Part shown: positions 23,348 through 36,683 of the stretch, one piece after another
Layout: each line of letters begins with the position of its first letter
Numbering within the stretch: position 1 is the stretch's first letter
Assembly: GCA_021229015.1 (NCBI GenBank)
Contig: CM037783.1
Location: forward strand, 55,510,169 to 55,574,168
Direction: 5' to 3'
DNA: 64,000 nucleotides
Source of the DNA: Solen grandis
Taxonomy: Eukaryota; Mollusca; Bivalvia; Adapedonta; Solenidae
Position numbers and translations under genes: made by a program
The notes under the pieces: generated by a model
Databases searched by the model: none
What the model was told of the DNA's origin: nothing
The model's input: the letters and a program-made list of their open reading frames with translations, nothing else

Positions 23348-24546
23348 CTTCTGAAGGAAAATTTCGATTTCTTCCCGCTTGATAGAGCGCTTTCATTGGC
23401 TTCAATTGGACAAGATGCAACTGAAACGAAAATTGATGACTTGCTCTTCCAAGTTACTTCAATTGTAGAAAAACAGAAACGAGAGGTTTGTTAATATGTT
23501 TATAATGCAGATATTTAAATGCATGTAAATGCATTTAAATGCATGTAAATTATCTATGGATTTGATGCAATAAACCAGTGAACAAAACATGGGATCCGGT
23601 TATTCATAACAACATTTGAATGACAATGCGAAGTTCTTTTCTGCAACTTATATGGAGCACCTTAAATCTCTGATACACAAGATTCCTTAGATCCTCTTCA
23701 ATTAAATATATATAATATACCAGTACCTCTTTAAATTACAAACTTCATTTGTGATTCATAAAACGTATGTCTTTATAATTTATTAAAATTATCATTATGC
23801 TTCATATTAATTAGGAACTTGAGAAAAAGAGAAAGGAGGAGCGGATGAGGCAGAAGGCATGGGAACAAAAACATCGCCTTAGTTCTTTCCGAAGAAAAGC
23901 CAAACTCGATGCAAGACCTTCATCACCTGAAGGCTTTTCCACAGGAACTGGTGATGATCAGTCCACTAAGCAGATGCTCGCTGTAGAAAGTCCACCACAG
24001 GCTTTGACTCCTGGAATTGTATCAAGGAGACCAAGTTTCTCAGGTGGTAGGCGCCCTAGCATGGTTGGAGGATATCAGACGCCGGTAAACCGCCACGACA
24101 AGTATCGACGTCGTCGTAGCGTAAGTCCAATGGAACCAAGTGACCCAACGCATCGACGAACGAGTGGTTTAGAAGATGAACAAGATCAACACTTAGGTAC
24201 ACCTGGCTTGGCCTTTGACGAAAGAACAGAAAGCCCAACACTGTTTGGAGTTGACAAAGATTTACTGGATATAACTCCAGTGCCATTTAGCCGCAGGCAG
24301 TCCATCGACTACATGAGAAGCCCACGTCTCAGCCTAGCAACGAGCACACGGGAGCAACCAGATTATTTCTCCGAAACTGACCCAATGCCGTACCTCAAGC
24401 AGCTAAGCAAGCAGTATTCACAGGAGCGACGTATGTCTCAGACATTTGAAGGTCGACCATTGACTTTGCCAGCTGAAGAATACGATGATCGTGACGATCA
24501 AGAAGGTGAAGAAAGCGATAGGTCAGAGGACGGTCCAAGATCTTAA
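23348..24546 (+). CDS. 3' end of an unrecognised gene: coiled coil plus RRxS-rich tail
   Basis: Two exons are readable: 23,348-23,485 (acceptor TATATATATTTTCAG, donor GAG|GTTTGT, 46 codons) and 23,815-24,546 (acceptor ATTAATTAG, stop TAA). Both junctions are phase 0, so the frame runs on directly. The first exon encodes a short globular-looking stretch ending in charged residues (VEKQKRE). The second opens with a strongly basic/acidic helix (ELEKKRKEERMRQKAW) that should extend a coiled coil, then becomes Ser/Pro/Arg-rich and disordered. Six basophilic-kinase-type sites are visible: SRRPSF, GRRPSM, RRRRSVSP, HRRTS, SRRQS and ERRMSQ. The protein ends in an acidic tail (DDRDDQEGEESDRSED). The N-terminal part lies before the gap. 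I do not recognise the family. An intracellular tail of a larger protein or a cytoskeletal/ciliary scaffold would fit, but that is inference. Confidence 0.8.
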
Positions 24547-24645
24547 GTTCACCCTGCGTTTAACTTCACATACGAATCATGTGTAACTACATAAAATCTA
24601 AGGACAAAAATACAGATAAATTGGTTATAGATCTTGAACATGAAA

Positions 24646-24651
24646 AATAAA
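24646..24651 (+). other. Candidate polyadenylation signal
   Basis: AATAAA about 100 bp after the stop codon at 24,546, suitably placed for a short 3' UTR. Another AATAAA lies near 24,952. Confidence 0.5.
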
Positions 24652-27600
24652 AAGTGCTTTGGTTTGATGACTGAACTGATATCAAGCAATACCATTGATA
24701 ACCTGTATGTGTTTCCTTGTTATTGAATATTGTAATTCCCTTGTTAAACGGTTAATTAGTCAACTCTCCCAATTATGTTGCCGTGTTTACCGACTTTGCC
24801 TTCGTGATAGTTACGTGCAAGCATGTGCATTTATTATTAAATAGTATTTTCTTTCAAAAACAAGCTTTATGATTATGTAGTGTACCGTGTATTTGTATTG
24901 AAATTTGGTTTAATGCCGGTTTGATGGTTGCACAGATTCGAGAGGCTAAACTAATAAAAATACGGTTTACATTCACCATGGTATCACATTTTGCTTATTG
25001 TATATCATAGAATGTAATTAATCTGATGCCAAAACAGGTATATCCCCGCCCAAAATGTTTGTCGGAGGTTGTTGACTTCAGGTAACTTTTGAAAACAAGA
25101 TTCACGTGCATTTGTTTGTCGGAGGTTTGTACAGCTTTTCACTGGTTAAATCGATATTCATATTCATTTCGGGGCGTTTTGGCGTCATGTTAATTATATC
25201 GATTTATTACATCAAATATATGAAAATTTTACTACGTTTTGAAGTTTACAGCACTTTTTGAAAATGTCAAAACTTTGAAGTCGGTAAAATAAAAACATGT
25301 TTCAATATTGAAAAGTTGTGAATTAAAATTACAGTATCTGTCTAATGTTTATTTATCTTTTCTACATATTATTACCGGTCCATTGATGCCTTATTATTTT
25401 CTGGCTATCTTTGTAAACTTGATATTTTTGTGGCAGTTTGCTGACTTGGGTATCAGGACCATTTGCTGCCTTGGGGTAATATTGGGGAATGTTGATAAAG
25501 CATAAAGATAATGACTTTAGCTGGGGGTAAAAGTCTATATAAATTAACATTTAAGTCTGTTTTCGCAGTTTCAGCTCATCCGTTTTTCAATTCTTAAAAC
25601 TTGTCATTATCCTCATAATACCTAAAAGATACATCTAAAAGTACGAAGGTCACTGAAAATAATATTGTGGTATTCCGTATTTCGTTACTCTTAGAATCAT
25701 TAATCTTCACATATGAATATATATGCATTATTTATATTATAAATAGGGGCGTGTTTTGGTATGCCATCATTGACTTTTTCATTTGATAAACATTGTCTTT
25801 ATATCTTTGTTATCTTTTCAAGATCTCCATCACATTTTATAATATCATTTCAATCATGTTTAGCAGTTAAGATAACATTACTGAGTACAAAGGATTGAGT
25901 TACAAAGAATTGGCAGAGAGGTTCTTACGAGATATTATCCACCACTCGCACGTTTATTTGGATCGTTATGAAATTCGTATTTGAATGAATTCTTTCATAA
26001 ATAGTTTATATTCGTAAATACGACATATGATTTCGTAATTGCAATCATAATTTCGGATAATGGAAATGTTACTTCTTGAAGTGAGTAATATTTCGAATTT
26101 GTATGTGTTAGTTTTGTTGTGTTTTGTGTGTGTTTTGTTGTTCTTTTTTTATTCTAAATATTATGATCATTATCATCATTATTATATATAATTTCTGGTT
26201 TCGTAATTGGAGATGTTATTTCGAAATACTTTCGTAATAACGGTTTGAATAAATGTTGCGCAAAAAGTTTATATTGCCACGTAACGGTTTCCTTAAATAA
26301 CAGTGTTTATCATCATTTTCTATGCATGTTTGTATTTGAAACGAAAGTTTCACATATCATTTTGACTACATATACGTATTTAACAGTAAATATAGCATTA
26401 GTGTAGATATTAATTCAAGTACTTGAACGTGCTTTCTCATAAGCAATTTTGCACATTTTGACAATATTTCCTATAGGTTTTCAAAATGTTTTCTCTTTGC
26501 CTTTTGATGAACCTTTAAGATCTACACTATTGCATTCGATTTAAAATTGCTAATGGGGAACATTGGATACTGACTTTGATCATTTCACAAACAAGCAATT
26601 AATAACATAGTAAGTATTAAAAACACCTAGTATTAATATGAACAACTGTTTTTTAATGAAAAAAATATTTGCTGGAATTACCATGATATTTGAATAACAA
26701 ATAATAAGAGGATTTGTTTTTGACAAACTATGTTGTCCAGCAAGGACAAAATATTAAAATATATTGTCTATGATTATGTGCATATTATATTGTAAGAACC
26801 ATTTATTGAATTCAATCTTATCTCGTACCACTTGAAAAGATGATATTTTTGCACTATTTCTGTCAATTAATTTCATATTGACTACATTGGTGATTAACGA
26901 CACTTTTACAAATTGTATAAGATGTGTCCCGAAAGGATTTCCTCATTGTTTGATAATTCATGATTTTGTCCAAGGTAATAGCCTCGTTTTTATCCATTTT
27001 GTCATATGGCACTATTTATCACGTGATATTTCCAAATAACGTTTTTATTATTTTCAATTTCAATATACTTTCATATATGGTATGTTGAACTTGGTACGTT
27101 GTTTGATATGTTGATATGTTGTAACAAAATTGTTTAGAATAAAATAATTCGCTACTGCGTTACGTCCAACAAATGGAGTTTCAAGTATTTGTAAAAAAAT
27201 GTATTGTTAACATGAACGAAAGATCTTGGTGATACCTCGTGCATATGTATTACTAATTATGTTAATTTGCTCTTATATGACATGTGACTGTTGCAAAAAG
27301 AAACTGATGCAAAAATGAGAATTCGTTTTGTCTATTTTACGATCCATTAAGAATTTTATATGTATCAACTCTATTGAAGTGATACTTGTTGTATCTGACT
27401 TTTTTCCACTTGGAAGACCAACAAAAACTGAGTCTGAATCCTCCTTGTCGATTGGCTTCATAACTCTAAACTGTAGCTACAAGTTTTGACGCAAAAAAAG
27501 TCAGAGTAGAAACCTACTGTCACTGAGGCCTCCTAACGTATCAAATTAGGTAAACAGTTTAATATTTAGTGGTTATAAATATATTCACACATAAAAAATA

Positions 27601-27845
27601 TTTATAAATGTTGATTTAGAAAACATGATTTTAAGTGTTTGGGATTATTTTGATACAAAAAAGTACAATTTCGGATTTTTACATCAGAACTGATAACATG
27701 AGAGAAAGATAACTTGCCTTGAAATAAAGAAATGCGATTTTATTATCTCCCTTTGATATTTAACTAATTTGGAGGGGGATATAGTAGCAGGCCATCATTG
27801 AATAAGCGAAAGAAATTACGTAAGTAAGTTATTTTTTATTTTTGC
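24652..27845. other. Gene-free intergenic sequence
   Basis: AT-rich sequence without a supportable gene. GTTTGTCGGAGGTTGTTGAC and GTTTGTCGGAGGTTTGTACA at about 25,058 and 25,113 are a small local duplication. Confidence 0.45.
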
Positions 27846-28140
27846 TTGTTGGGTTTAACGTCCCAATGACAGTAGTTCATTCATTTGGAGACTATATGGC
27901 ATGTTGTAAGTCAACATGAAAAAGATAGCGTGATGCCAAGCAGCACTATCACGATATGGCCACATTCAGTCATATTATCCTGACACCGGGCCAACCAGTC
28001 CTTGAACTGAGTCCTGACGCTCAGTGCCAAACACAAACCATATTTTTACCACTTTGGTATTTCGAGATCGGGAATTGAACCCATCACTTCCGCTCCTGAG
28101 ACAGACGCTCTAACCCACTTGGCCAATGGGGATGGTCGAA
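27846..28140 (-). mobile_element. SINE family B copy
   Basis: On the minus strand the tRNA-like head has A box TTGGCCAAGTGG and B box GGGTTCAATTCCC. The shared body follows (GGATAATATGACTGAATGTG, AGTCTCCAAATGA), then the 3' end CATTGGGACGTTAAACCCAA. It lies downstream of the minus-strand gene ending at 28,742. Confidence 0.75.
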
Positions 28141-28741
28141 TTAATTTGATAACCATTCAATATTTCGAAATGGGTAAAAATAGGAAGTAGTGCAGGTCAT
28201 CTTAAATAGAAAGATAAAGCAAGGTTGTAGGCGATGGTAAACACATTTCCGGAATAAAATTATTTATTTTATAATAAATACATGAAGTCAAATTTTAAGT
28301 AAAGATAAAGCACTTGTATAATCACGTATACAATCTAACACATGAACAATTGAGGAACAGTGTCTACATTCAAGCATTAAATAAATATATAATGACCGAT
28401 ATTTTCTCCAACATGCACACACTAATGCAATATTACTTCTAAAGATAATTTGGTGTTATGCAAATCCTTTTGAAATGCATTTTAATAATTAAGATCAGCA
28501 GTAAAGTGACAATAAAATGGCGCATCATAAGAGATGAGTTAATCACAAAGACGATAAATATTAATGAAATGACTATGCTTGTATCATTAATAAACTTTTC
28601 ACATAAGTCATTTCGTAAAATTAACGAAAACAAATTTTGAAAAAAGAAATACTTTACGTCAGTCATCTTTTATGTATTTTCAGGTTAAATTCCATTCATT
28701 CTGGTATCACATAATACACAGATGTTCATATGATAAACGCA
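28141..28741. other. 3' flank of the minus-strand gene
   Basis: AT-rich. This should contain the 3' UTR of the gene ending at 28,742. No canonical AATAAA was found close to the stop on the minus strand. An ATTAAA variant lies near 28,480. Confidence 0.4.
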
Positions 28742-30083
28742 TTATCCTGCAGTTTTCGGGCGTTTGATCTTTGTTATTTGCTTTGATGTCCGTGGCTTCT
28801 TTTTGTTAACACCTACTTTATCGATGTCAGTTAATGAGTTCTTCCTTTGCGAACTAAAGCTTTTGCCTGGAAACATGGCGTTCCTACTTCTTGGTCGTGT
28901 AACTGACATTGAAGTGCTAGGGCGAGAAGGTTGGGTTGGTTCTAAATTTAGTTTTTCAAATTCCTTCATAACGTCCTTTGAAACATTACTGAGAGATTTC
29001 GGACGCAGATCTTTCACTTTGACAGAGCTCTGACCGCGTGTAAACGTGGAATTATTAATTCGTTGTGATCCAAGGACCAAATTATTTGCATTTAAGTATT
29101 TTGCGTTGTGTCGTTTTTGACACGAGGTGCAAGCACGCGGAAATGGAGGTTTTGGAGTTATCGGCCTTTCTTCCTCAGTTCGAGGCTGGCGCATACGCTG
29201 TTCGTATGTCATTTCTTTACAAGTTCCGGTACACAACGATTGCCTGCAGGATTCGCACGAATTGGATTGCACAAGCTTTTCCGGACAGTCCCCGAAACAT
29301 GTAGCTTGAAGACAGTTGGGTTCACACCTTTTATCCTTCAACTTTGCACTACTGCTTCGCCGAGCTATAGCTCTTTTGATTTGGGCGGCTCTCTTATTTT
29401 CCCAATCAATTGTATCCATCTGCAATTTCTCAAACTCCACAAGTCTATCGAGAATGCCCTCCACGTCTGATTCATGCTGAATGTTTTTAACTTTTAAATG
29501 ATTTCGCCAATTCCATTTAAGTTTTGCCATTTGTCTTAAGTCTATATCATCGACATAGTCAGGAAATGGATCTTGGAACTCGTAAGCTGGGATATCTATA
29601 TTAGTCATATCGAAATCATATTGTCGCCAGCCTCGTTTGGGCTCCGGTATATAAAATGCGTCAAGTTTTTCCGGCCTAAGACTCAACTGCGGTATAGCAA
29701 TAGCCGGGTCAATGTCTGGTTCAAAATCGCTGTCTTCGTCAGAGCTTGGGCTCTCGTTTTCCGAGGCACCCGAGTCTATACCGGAAGTTGTACTCGTATC
29801 ATCGTTATCAAGAAGTTTTTTAGTTTCTTCTGCGAGAACGTCCACAAAAGGGGATTTATCTTCGGGTGGTGTTTCGTACTGACCTGAAGTCGGCCGTTCA
29901 GCGTTTCCCATCAAGTCAGAGATGAGAAATGGACTTAACGTGTCGAATTTTCCAGGCCGGACATCCGGTGCGTCACATGGGCGACCACCTGAACTGCGTG
30001 GGCGGAGTGAAGAAGCTGGGACGGATTTGGGCCGCTGTAGGCGGGACTGCGCACCTGCACGAGTGGAACAAGATGTGGACGGC
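28742..30083 (-). CDS. Last exon of unrecognised minus-strand gene; Cys-rich, disordered
   Basis: Large terminal exon of about 446 codons. On the minus strand a clear acceptor (TATATTTTGCAG) precedes a single leftover base and then CCG. This exactly completes the split Arg codon left by the exon at 36,520-36,683, so the two join in frame. The protein part begins Ser/Arg/Pro-rich, then has an acidic Ser/Asp/Glu segment (SENESPSSDEDSDFEPDID). A more ordered middle follows (WRQYDFDMTNIDIPAYEF, then LKWNWRNHLKV). Next is a cysteine-rich patch of CxxxC/CxxC type (CEPNCLQATCFGDC, CESCRQSLCTGTC, CTSCQKRH), and the tail is basic and Ser-rich, ending KRPKTAG. The cysteine spacing could bind metal. I do not recognise the family, and the open frame that continues past 30,083 is intron. 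Confidence 0.85.
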
Positions 30084-31114
30084 CTGCAAAATATATGAAC
30101 ATAGACTGTATAAATATGTGAAGTTACTCTTTTTGAAAAGAAAAAGATAATAAAGGTAATATTTATTACATCGCGGTTACTATAAAAGAAGGATTTGGAA
30201 TACTTTGGAGACATGTCACAAAACATCGGGGGAAAATAGGACAACCGCAGGATCTAAAATACAATACTCAAAACATCATTGAATCGAAAGGCAGTAACTA
30301 AGCAACTTAACTTGGTAGCCCTCCTCCATATGTGTCATCGTAAGTATAGGAAAGTAAACCAAGGTAATAATGATTTTCAATTATTTAAATCTGCAAAATG
30401 AAAAATGATGATATTCGTACCCAGTAAATGTCATGTTGCTTTGACAAGATCTGTTTTATAAATATAAACCCTTTGATTATAGGAATTGAAATCAACACTT
30501 TTACAGCTAGATAAACACTAGAAAAAAAAACAGAAGCATACTTCAATAACAAACAATAAAATCAAAAAAAATGACAAAAATGCAGGGAAAATAATTACAA
30601 CGCAAACTATAAGTCACGGGCAAAAAAGGGGAAGGGGAAGCAGTTAGTACGCTTGTTTTTAGAACGAGTCTAGTTACAGGACTGGCTTGGTATGGTACCA
30701 TGCCATTTGTTTACGCCATATGAATACAGTAAGGCAGCACTATATGTATATGTCTTATGTAATTTAAGTCCTGAAATGACAGGGAAAATATGCTAATGAG
30801 ATGAAAACAATAAAACACGTAAACCATGTTAAAACCAAATGGAGGAAAAAAATGCAAAAGACGCATCGCTGACGAAAGGTTGACGTCCACAGAACTATGG
30901 TTAAGTGTTGTTTATACTTAGACATCCATTATTAAATCGCCATTTGAAGTAAGTACACAATAATGGCTTGCGTTTATTTCCTGTCATCTCTTATCTCAAT
31001 CTAATGAATTATAGATAACTGTATTACCAGGGGACTCGTTTAGATGATCAAACACTAACAAAACAGAGATTCTGCCGAGTGCTTAGTTACAGTCACAGAA
31101 ACGTCCGAATATAC

Positions 31115-31425
31115 GTATGCAGTTTGTTTGTTTGTTTGCTTGCTTGGGTTTGACACATACCATTTCAATCATTTCGGGAACTTTGTCTATATACGACAAA
31201 TAAAGTTCTACCTTACAGCGATATAAGACTGTAGATAGGTGGCATGATACCACACCCAGCCACATTATCCAGGTCAACCCCTAGTCCACGAACAACCCTA
31301 ACGTGCTGAGTGACAATAACACAGGAGATTTACCAGTACCATTTCAACGACTTTTGTATGTCGCAGCTGGGGGATCAAACCATGGCATCCCAGCAGTGGC
31401 CACTCGACCACCTGGCCCGGTGTAT
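31115..31425 (-). mobile_element. SINE family B copy with CAAA-type tail
   Basis: Read on the minus strand: the family body (GGATAATGTGGCTGGGTGTG, ATCATGCCACC), B-box-like GGTTTGATCCCC, A-box region TGGCCACTGCTGG (rearranged), and a 3' end AACCCAAGCAAGCAAACAAAC. The CAAA repeats at 31,120-31,145 look like the SINE tail. The head is degenerate. Confidence 0.65.
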
Positions 31426-33049
31426 ATAATATATTAACTGCATCGTCTCTCTCAATACTGTCAGTAAACGCATGTCTTACAACAAGCACCATTATCTCAA
31501 CACTTTAGTGTTAAAGTTAATTATATAACCATATGAGAACGATAACTGTTTATATCAATCCTCATCCTATGTTAAAAATTTAGATCTAGATTTAATTATA
31601 AAACGGCAAGAACAATCGATGTACAGGTTAAATCAGTTAAGTACTAGAGGAGCTCTTGGAATTAAGATATGACACTGATACTGGCAAATGTAACGAATGA
31701 GAAATCGATATTGCGCGAAAACGCACATAACTCTTTAAAGTAAAAAAGCTGTAAAATGTTCTATGACTAAGGAGCGAGCGACATGTGCGGATCAAAACGA
31801 AACTGTAGATGGGAGCGGACTAAAATGAGAATATACTAAAATGTATCACAGTCGGGGGAGTTTTAATTTTGATAGAGAAAACGACAGTAACAATGAATTT
31901 CAAATTTAATAGTTCAGCATTCCAGAAATGTATCTCCTTAAAAACTTGAACACACATTTGTGTGGGAAAATTAAACCGTCGATACAAACGTTGCATAATG
32001 GTAGTCAGAAATTTATATTTCATTATATATTTATGACATTTAAATTTCTCGAAAAGTGTTAAAGTATGTTTTGCTTTTTTCAAATGAAGCCATCATGATA
32101 TTGAACAAAATGAACGTTTTCTCCATTTTCCTGTCGCTGAATTCTTAATATCATCGACTCTTGATTCAAAACGCAAAATTATACAAATATTTATCTGGAT
32201 TAAAATAAATCGAAAAATGCTACAAAGAGCAGCAACCAGCATGTAACTTAGTTATCAAATAATGAAGGAACGTGATACGTCGGTTGCCATAGATATGATT
32301 GGAGACACTGGTAATACGGGAAACTATACTAATACCAACGTGGCTTTATTGTGCTTTTCGAATTGTGTATGTTACATATCTTTATACTGTTATACCTTAA
32401 GGTGAATTAATAGATAACTTACATTGCATAAAAGACATGTTATTTCAAGCTGATAAAAAAAAAATCTTATCTAATTACACAAATAAAAAAAAATACATGT
32501 CTGCTTTATCTAAAAACATGTTTAATTTTTATGATCAATGGTTGACCTTTGGTGGTGGAAAGTTTAAACTTAGACGAAAAATGCATATCAAAAGTCGTAT
32601 GACAAACCGATGAAATCCGTTTCTTTCAGTATAAAATACAGTAAACCAGAGACAATTCGATGATCGGGGTTGGAAAAGGGGGAGTAGGATTATAAAACCT
32701 CGGAATATAAGGAGGATCGGACAACCGAGAGAACATAATTTAGTGTAGCAAAGTAATTCAGATTGTGTCCGGACTAGAGGTATATTTCGGAATAAATCGT
32801 CCATTGAAAATGAAAAAGAAGATTGAGGAGCCCTCCTGGCTTTCAATAACGATATTAGGTATGGTGTTCAGAAATCTCTCCTCGTCGAATTGGCATTTTG
32901 CTGTATAGTTATCATAAAAAGTATGGTTTTTCAACGTATTGATATTTAACGCTATTTTGTTGGTCATTAAAAGACAAGTCGTTATCTTAACCAATTCTTG
33001 CTGGATGAACCAGTACACGCAGTTATTGACAGCCTCCTCGTATAAATCC

Positions 33050-33135
33050 GAGGTGATTAATTTTAAAGATCCAAACGGGCGAGGCAGGCCTCAAAAATGA
33101 GACTTTATTTCACTAGCCAGGCGCTCTACCGCTAG
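33050..33135 (-). mobile_element. Possible SINE head remnant
   Basis: On the minus strand GCTAGCGGTAGAGCGCCTGG looks like the A-box side of a tRNA (GGTAGAGCGCCTGG). No convincing B box follows in CCCGTTTGGATC. This is only a weak match. Confidence 0.25.
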
Positions 33136-35051
33136 CATTTCGACATAGAACAAACATTATTTATCTGATGTCATGACTATAAAATAGCCTATATGCAGTA
33201 AAAAACATAGCTGAGGAAAATTGCGTTCTTTTCCATTCTATATTATACTATATACATAAGAACAATTGATAATTACACCAATGGTAAAAGAAAATATGAT
33301 AAGAGTTCAAAGAATAAACAACCTACATCTGTATCCATTTCTTAATAATGTATCGACACATACCTGTTTTCTTCATGCTACCCCCCGATTAAATTCAATT
33401 GTTATTTTGTCATCACCATAACAATCACATTTTCATGATTTAAATCCAGTTTGTTATTTGCACAGGTTTTATAACTGCCAATTAAAGCACGTCTTTCCAT
33501 GACACATATCTATTAAAACTGCCGCATCTTAAAATAAGATAATAACTGAATTAATTGTATTTACAAGAGCTCCTTGGTTGATATCATAGACGAGTCTGAT
33601 CAACATCATTCCACTCAAATACTTCATCGATAATTGAGCGAGCCCACGTTCATCAAAGTTTGTCCAATCGAACACATCTTTCGTCACGTGACAACGTTTT
33701 CGCTCAGCATCATTTGCATGTCTCATAAAGTTAAGTGGCTGAATTTAACTACACGTTGTTTTCTCCATCTACAAAGCCAGTTTATGGCTTTGATAATTCA
33801 GATAAGTACGGAAACAATTCAATACTATTCTCCAACATGAAATAGAATTGATTCATAGCCTTTTATGTTGCATAATCAAAACTGACACAAAGCGGTTGCC
33901 ATGGAAATTACAATAACCATTAATATAAACAAATGTGCAAGCTATGCTATATGTGGTACCAGACGTAGTTACAATGTTAATTGAACCGACATTTTATTGT
34001 ATAATATGTTCAGTTGAGATTTGATTCCACCCTTCGGTCGTTTGCTTCCTACAGACTCATTCAAACAGGACGACTGAGAGTATGAAATTAGAAAATACCT
34101 TAAACAGAACCAAAAATAAATGGTCACTTCAGTAACGCCTCCAACAACAGACACTTTCCTTAGGTGTGTAATTAAACCCATCTTAAGCTGCAGTTAAAAC
34201 GTCAGGGTAAATTACACTAAATTACAAGTTATTCTCCTTAATAATTTAGTAGTGTGTGATACTCTCCAATGATACATTTCAACCCATTAAAAACCTATGT
34301 AACTCGAAACTTCTTTTCAGTGTATGTTTTAAATTGAAGGGGAGAGTTACTTGATTGTTATAACTACTTACTTGGCGTACATATTTATTATATGGCCTCG
34401 TGACTGTTTTGAGAAAGAAAATAATTTTAAAATAATAATAATATAAGTAACATCAAATATGATTTATTTATACGTATTTTTAATGTTAGCTTCGCACTTG
34501 AGCCATAACAAACGGCTGGGTTTTAATCAAGTCAATCGCTTACTGTCCGATTTGGTTAAGTCTGACCGCGATGAATTCTCGTATTATTCACACCATACTG
34601 TTGGATGGTGAACGACAAATCAATATTGAAACCCTCCCAAGGACACCTGCATTTACTTATTGTAATCGATTATCAAACAGCTACACCTGATCAACATTAT
34701 TATTGAGCATTCAGATATCTCGGATAAAACCAGACGACACGTTTGCTGGAAATGCAGACGACATGAAGTAATTCATTAATACTGATGATAAAATATTTAA
34801 GTGCCTGATTGAAATCGTGAAGCTCGGTGAGATGTAATATATTTTCAGTCAGAAAATCAATGAGTTTTCAATTTCCTATAAACATATAAGACTCAGCAAG
34901 CATCATATGTAAATGACAATTACAGGGACAATGAACCCGTATCAATATATTAAAGGCGAGAAAGCAAATCTGATAAATATACTTTAAGTATTGCCTTATT
35001 TCATCAAGGTTGAGTACTACCAACAGAGCACAAATAAGAATGCGTGGTGTG

Positions 35052-35260
35052 ATTTGCTCAGCCGCTACTTGCCCTATCATGTAGACCCTCACCGCTGTCG
35101 GTTCGAGTCTCAGTCTAGCTACTAGAGTGAGGAAGCCTTCGAGCTGGCTTGCAGTAGGTCGGCGGTTCTACCAAGGTGCCTTTCTGTACTCAGTATCTTC
35201 CTCCATCTAATATGTATCGGATGTCTCTATACGGCTGAACTACAATCGCGACGACGTAAT
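35052..35260 (+). mobile_element. SINE family A copy
   Basis: B box GGTTCGAGTCTC at 35,099-35,110, preceded by ACCGCTGTC as in the 10.05-kb copy. It is followed by GAGGAAGCCTTCGAGCTGGCTTGCAGTAGGTCGGCGGTTCTACC. The region near 35,214-35,260 (TATCGGATGTCTCTATACGGCTGAACTACAATCGCGACGACGT) matches the style of mollusc SINE 3' ends. The A box is degenerate. Confidence 0.65.
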
Positions 35261-36519
35261 TAACATTTTTGACCATAAACCAAGTATCCCAACAACACCT
35301 AAAATTCCTTATACATTTGTTTATGGTAGGTATTTCGACCATTTTTCATTTCTTTAAGCAACCACAATAACTAAATGATTACATTAAGTGGTTTTTGACG
35401 AGGAAAAAAAAGATCTGGATCAAATCTACAACTACACCTTTAAGCATTAACCAGACAGGAACAAAATGCAGACAGCAATCTAATGTAATAAGTTTGTTGA
35501 GATCTTTAAAGGAATTAATTGATTTATAATACTACTTAATTATTTACATATTTCATACATGATTATAAGACTACCAGAAAAGGCACTTAACAACATGGAA
35601 AGAAAAAAAACACTGCAACTGCTTTCAAAAGATACATATTCTAACGCATTACTATTACGTACACAGAATTTGAACTCTTAATTATAAATTTTCCGAAATG
35701 ATTCCAAGTACAGACAAGAATTATCGATTTAAGAAAACCAATCGGCCCAGATATTTTTCACTGGCTTCCAAACAGAAGGTCGCCCACGGTGGTTGTCCAA
35801 ACAGGCGACCCTGCGGGGGTAACACAATCAACATGGTACCTCTAGCCTTCTCTATTCTACTAATTGTCCAAAGACTCTTCTCTTTGTGGAGAAAATACTA
35901 CCCCCGCGTTAAGATCATGAATGCCATATTATTTTTTTCATATATTTTTCTTAAATTACTGTCAGTGTCGTTATATAAATAGGACCTAGAATGGTGACAG
36001 GTAATGAAAGTAGTCAAACTGTCCAAATTGCTTTTATTAGTAGATCTATTTCATGACTTGATACAAGTGAGTTTATCAAAGACAACAAGGATATACTTTG
36101 GTCGAACCCTGGCACACATGTTGATATTTCATTTTGCTATCTAAGAGATCTTCACAGACGTATAATACACTTTTAAAAGACAGGTCATGTTTATAATTTA
36201 TTCAATGTAAACGTTTTGGAGTGCTCCTCTTTAATACGCAAGAAGAGCCAAATAAGGTCATCTTCCTATCAGTTTCACTTTTTGTTTCTGTTTGTTGGAA
36301 AACTGGAGACGAAATGAATAAGTCCAAATACATAGATAAATAACTTACTTTCAACATTTGAGCGCAAACCTGAAACCCATCTGAGGTGATAAAGTCTCAA
36401 AAAAAAGTCTCAAGTCTCAAACATTGTTCTTAATCATTTTTAAGGTATGATCCTGTCCTCAACTATATCAAAAAATTCACATCTCTTAAGTATCCTAAAG
36501 AAACACCAACGTCACTCAC

Positions 36520-36683
36520 CGATCATTTGTATGCTGTACCGGTTTACACCGGAAGTAGTTGGTATCCAGCTCCTGGGGTGTAAGCGGGGTCCATTGCTTC
36601 TGCTGGAAAGCCTTCAAGCTGGCAGCCAGTTGGCTCCGGTACACTTGGTTGGTGTTTTCTCCGTTAGGCCGCTGGTACAGCTT
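36520..36683 (-). CDS. Internal exon of the minus-strand gene
   Basis: On the minus strand, the acceptor is CTTATTACAG and the donor is GATCG|GTGAGT, a near-consensus site. The exon is 164 bp: 54 codons in phase 0 plus two bases that join the next exon's first base to make Arg. It reads KLYQRPNGENTNQVYRSQ at its start and contains QQKQWTPLTPQELDTNYF. Pro/Gln-rich linear motifs of this sort are common in microtubule-associated ciliary proteins, but this is only a resemblance. An alternative donor (CCG|GTACAG) exists 8 codons earlier but breaks the phase match. Confidence 0.8.

Larger units (their letters stand above)
30084..36519 (-). other. Intron of the minus-strand gene
   Basis: Inferred from the matched donor (CG|GTGAGT, next to 36,520) and acceptor (TTTTGCAG next to 30,083). 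It contains SINE copies near 31.1, 33.1 and 35.05 kb and X-box-like words at 32,283 and 33,895. Otherwise it is unremarkable AT-rich sequence. Confidence 0.7.

Noticed and set aside
28764..29887. Several plus-strand frames of 60-120 codons
   Set aside because: They are antisense shadows of the minus-strand exon at 28,742-30,083, whose splice phase and composition support the other strand.
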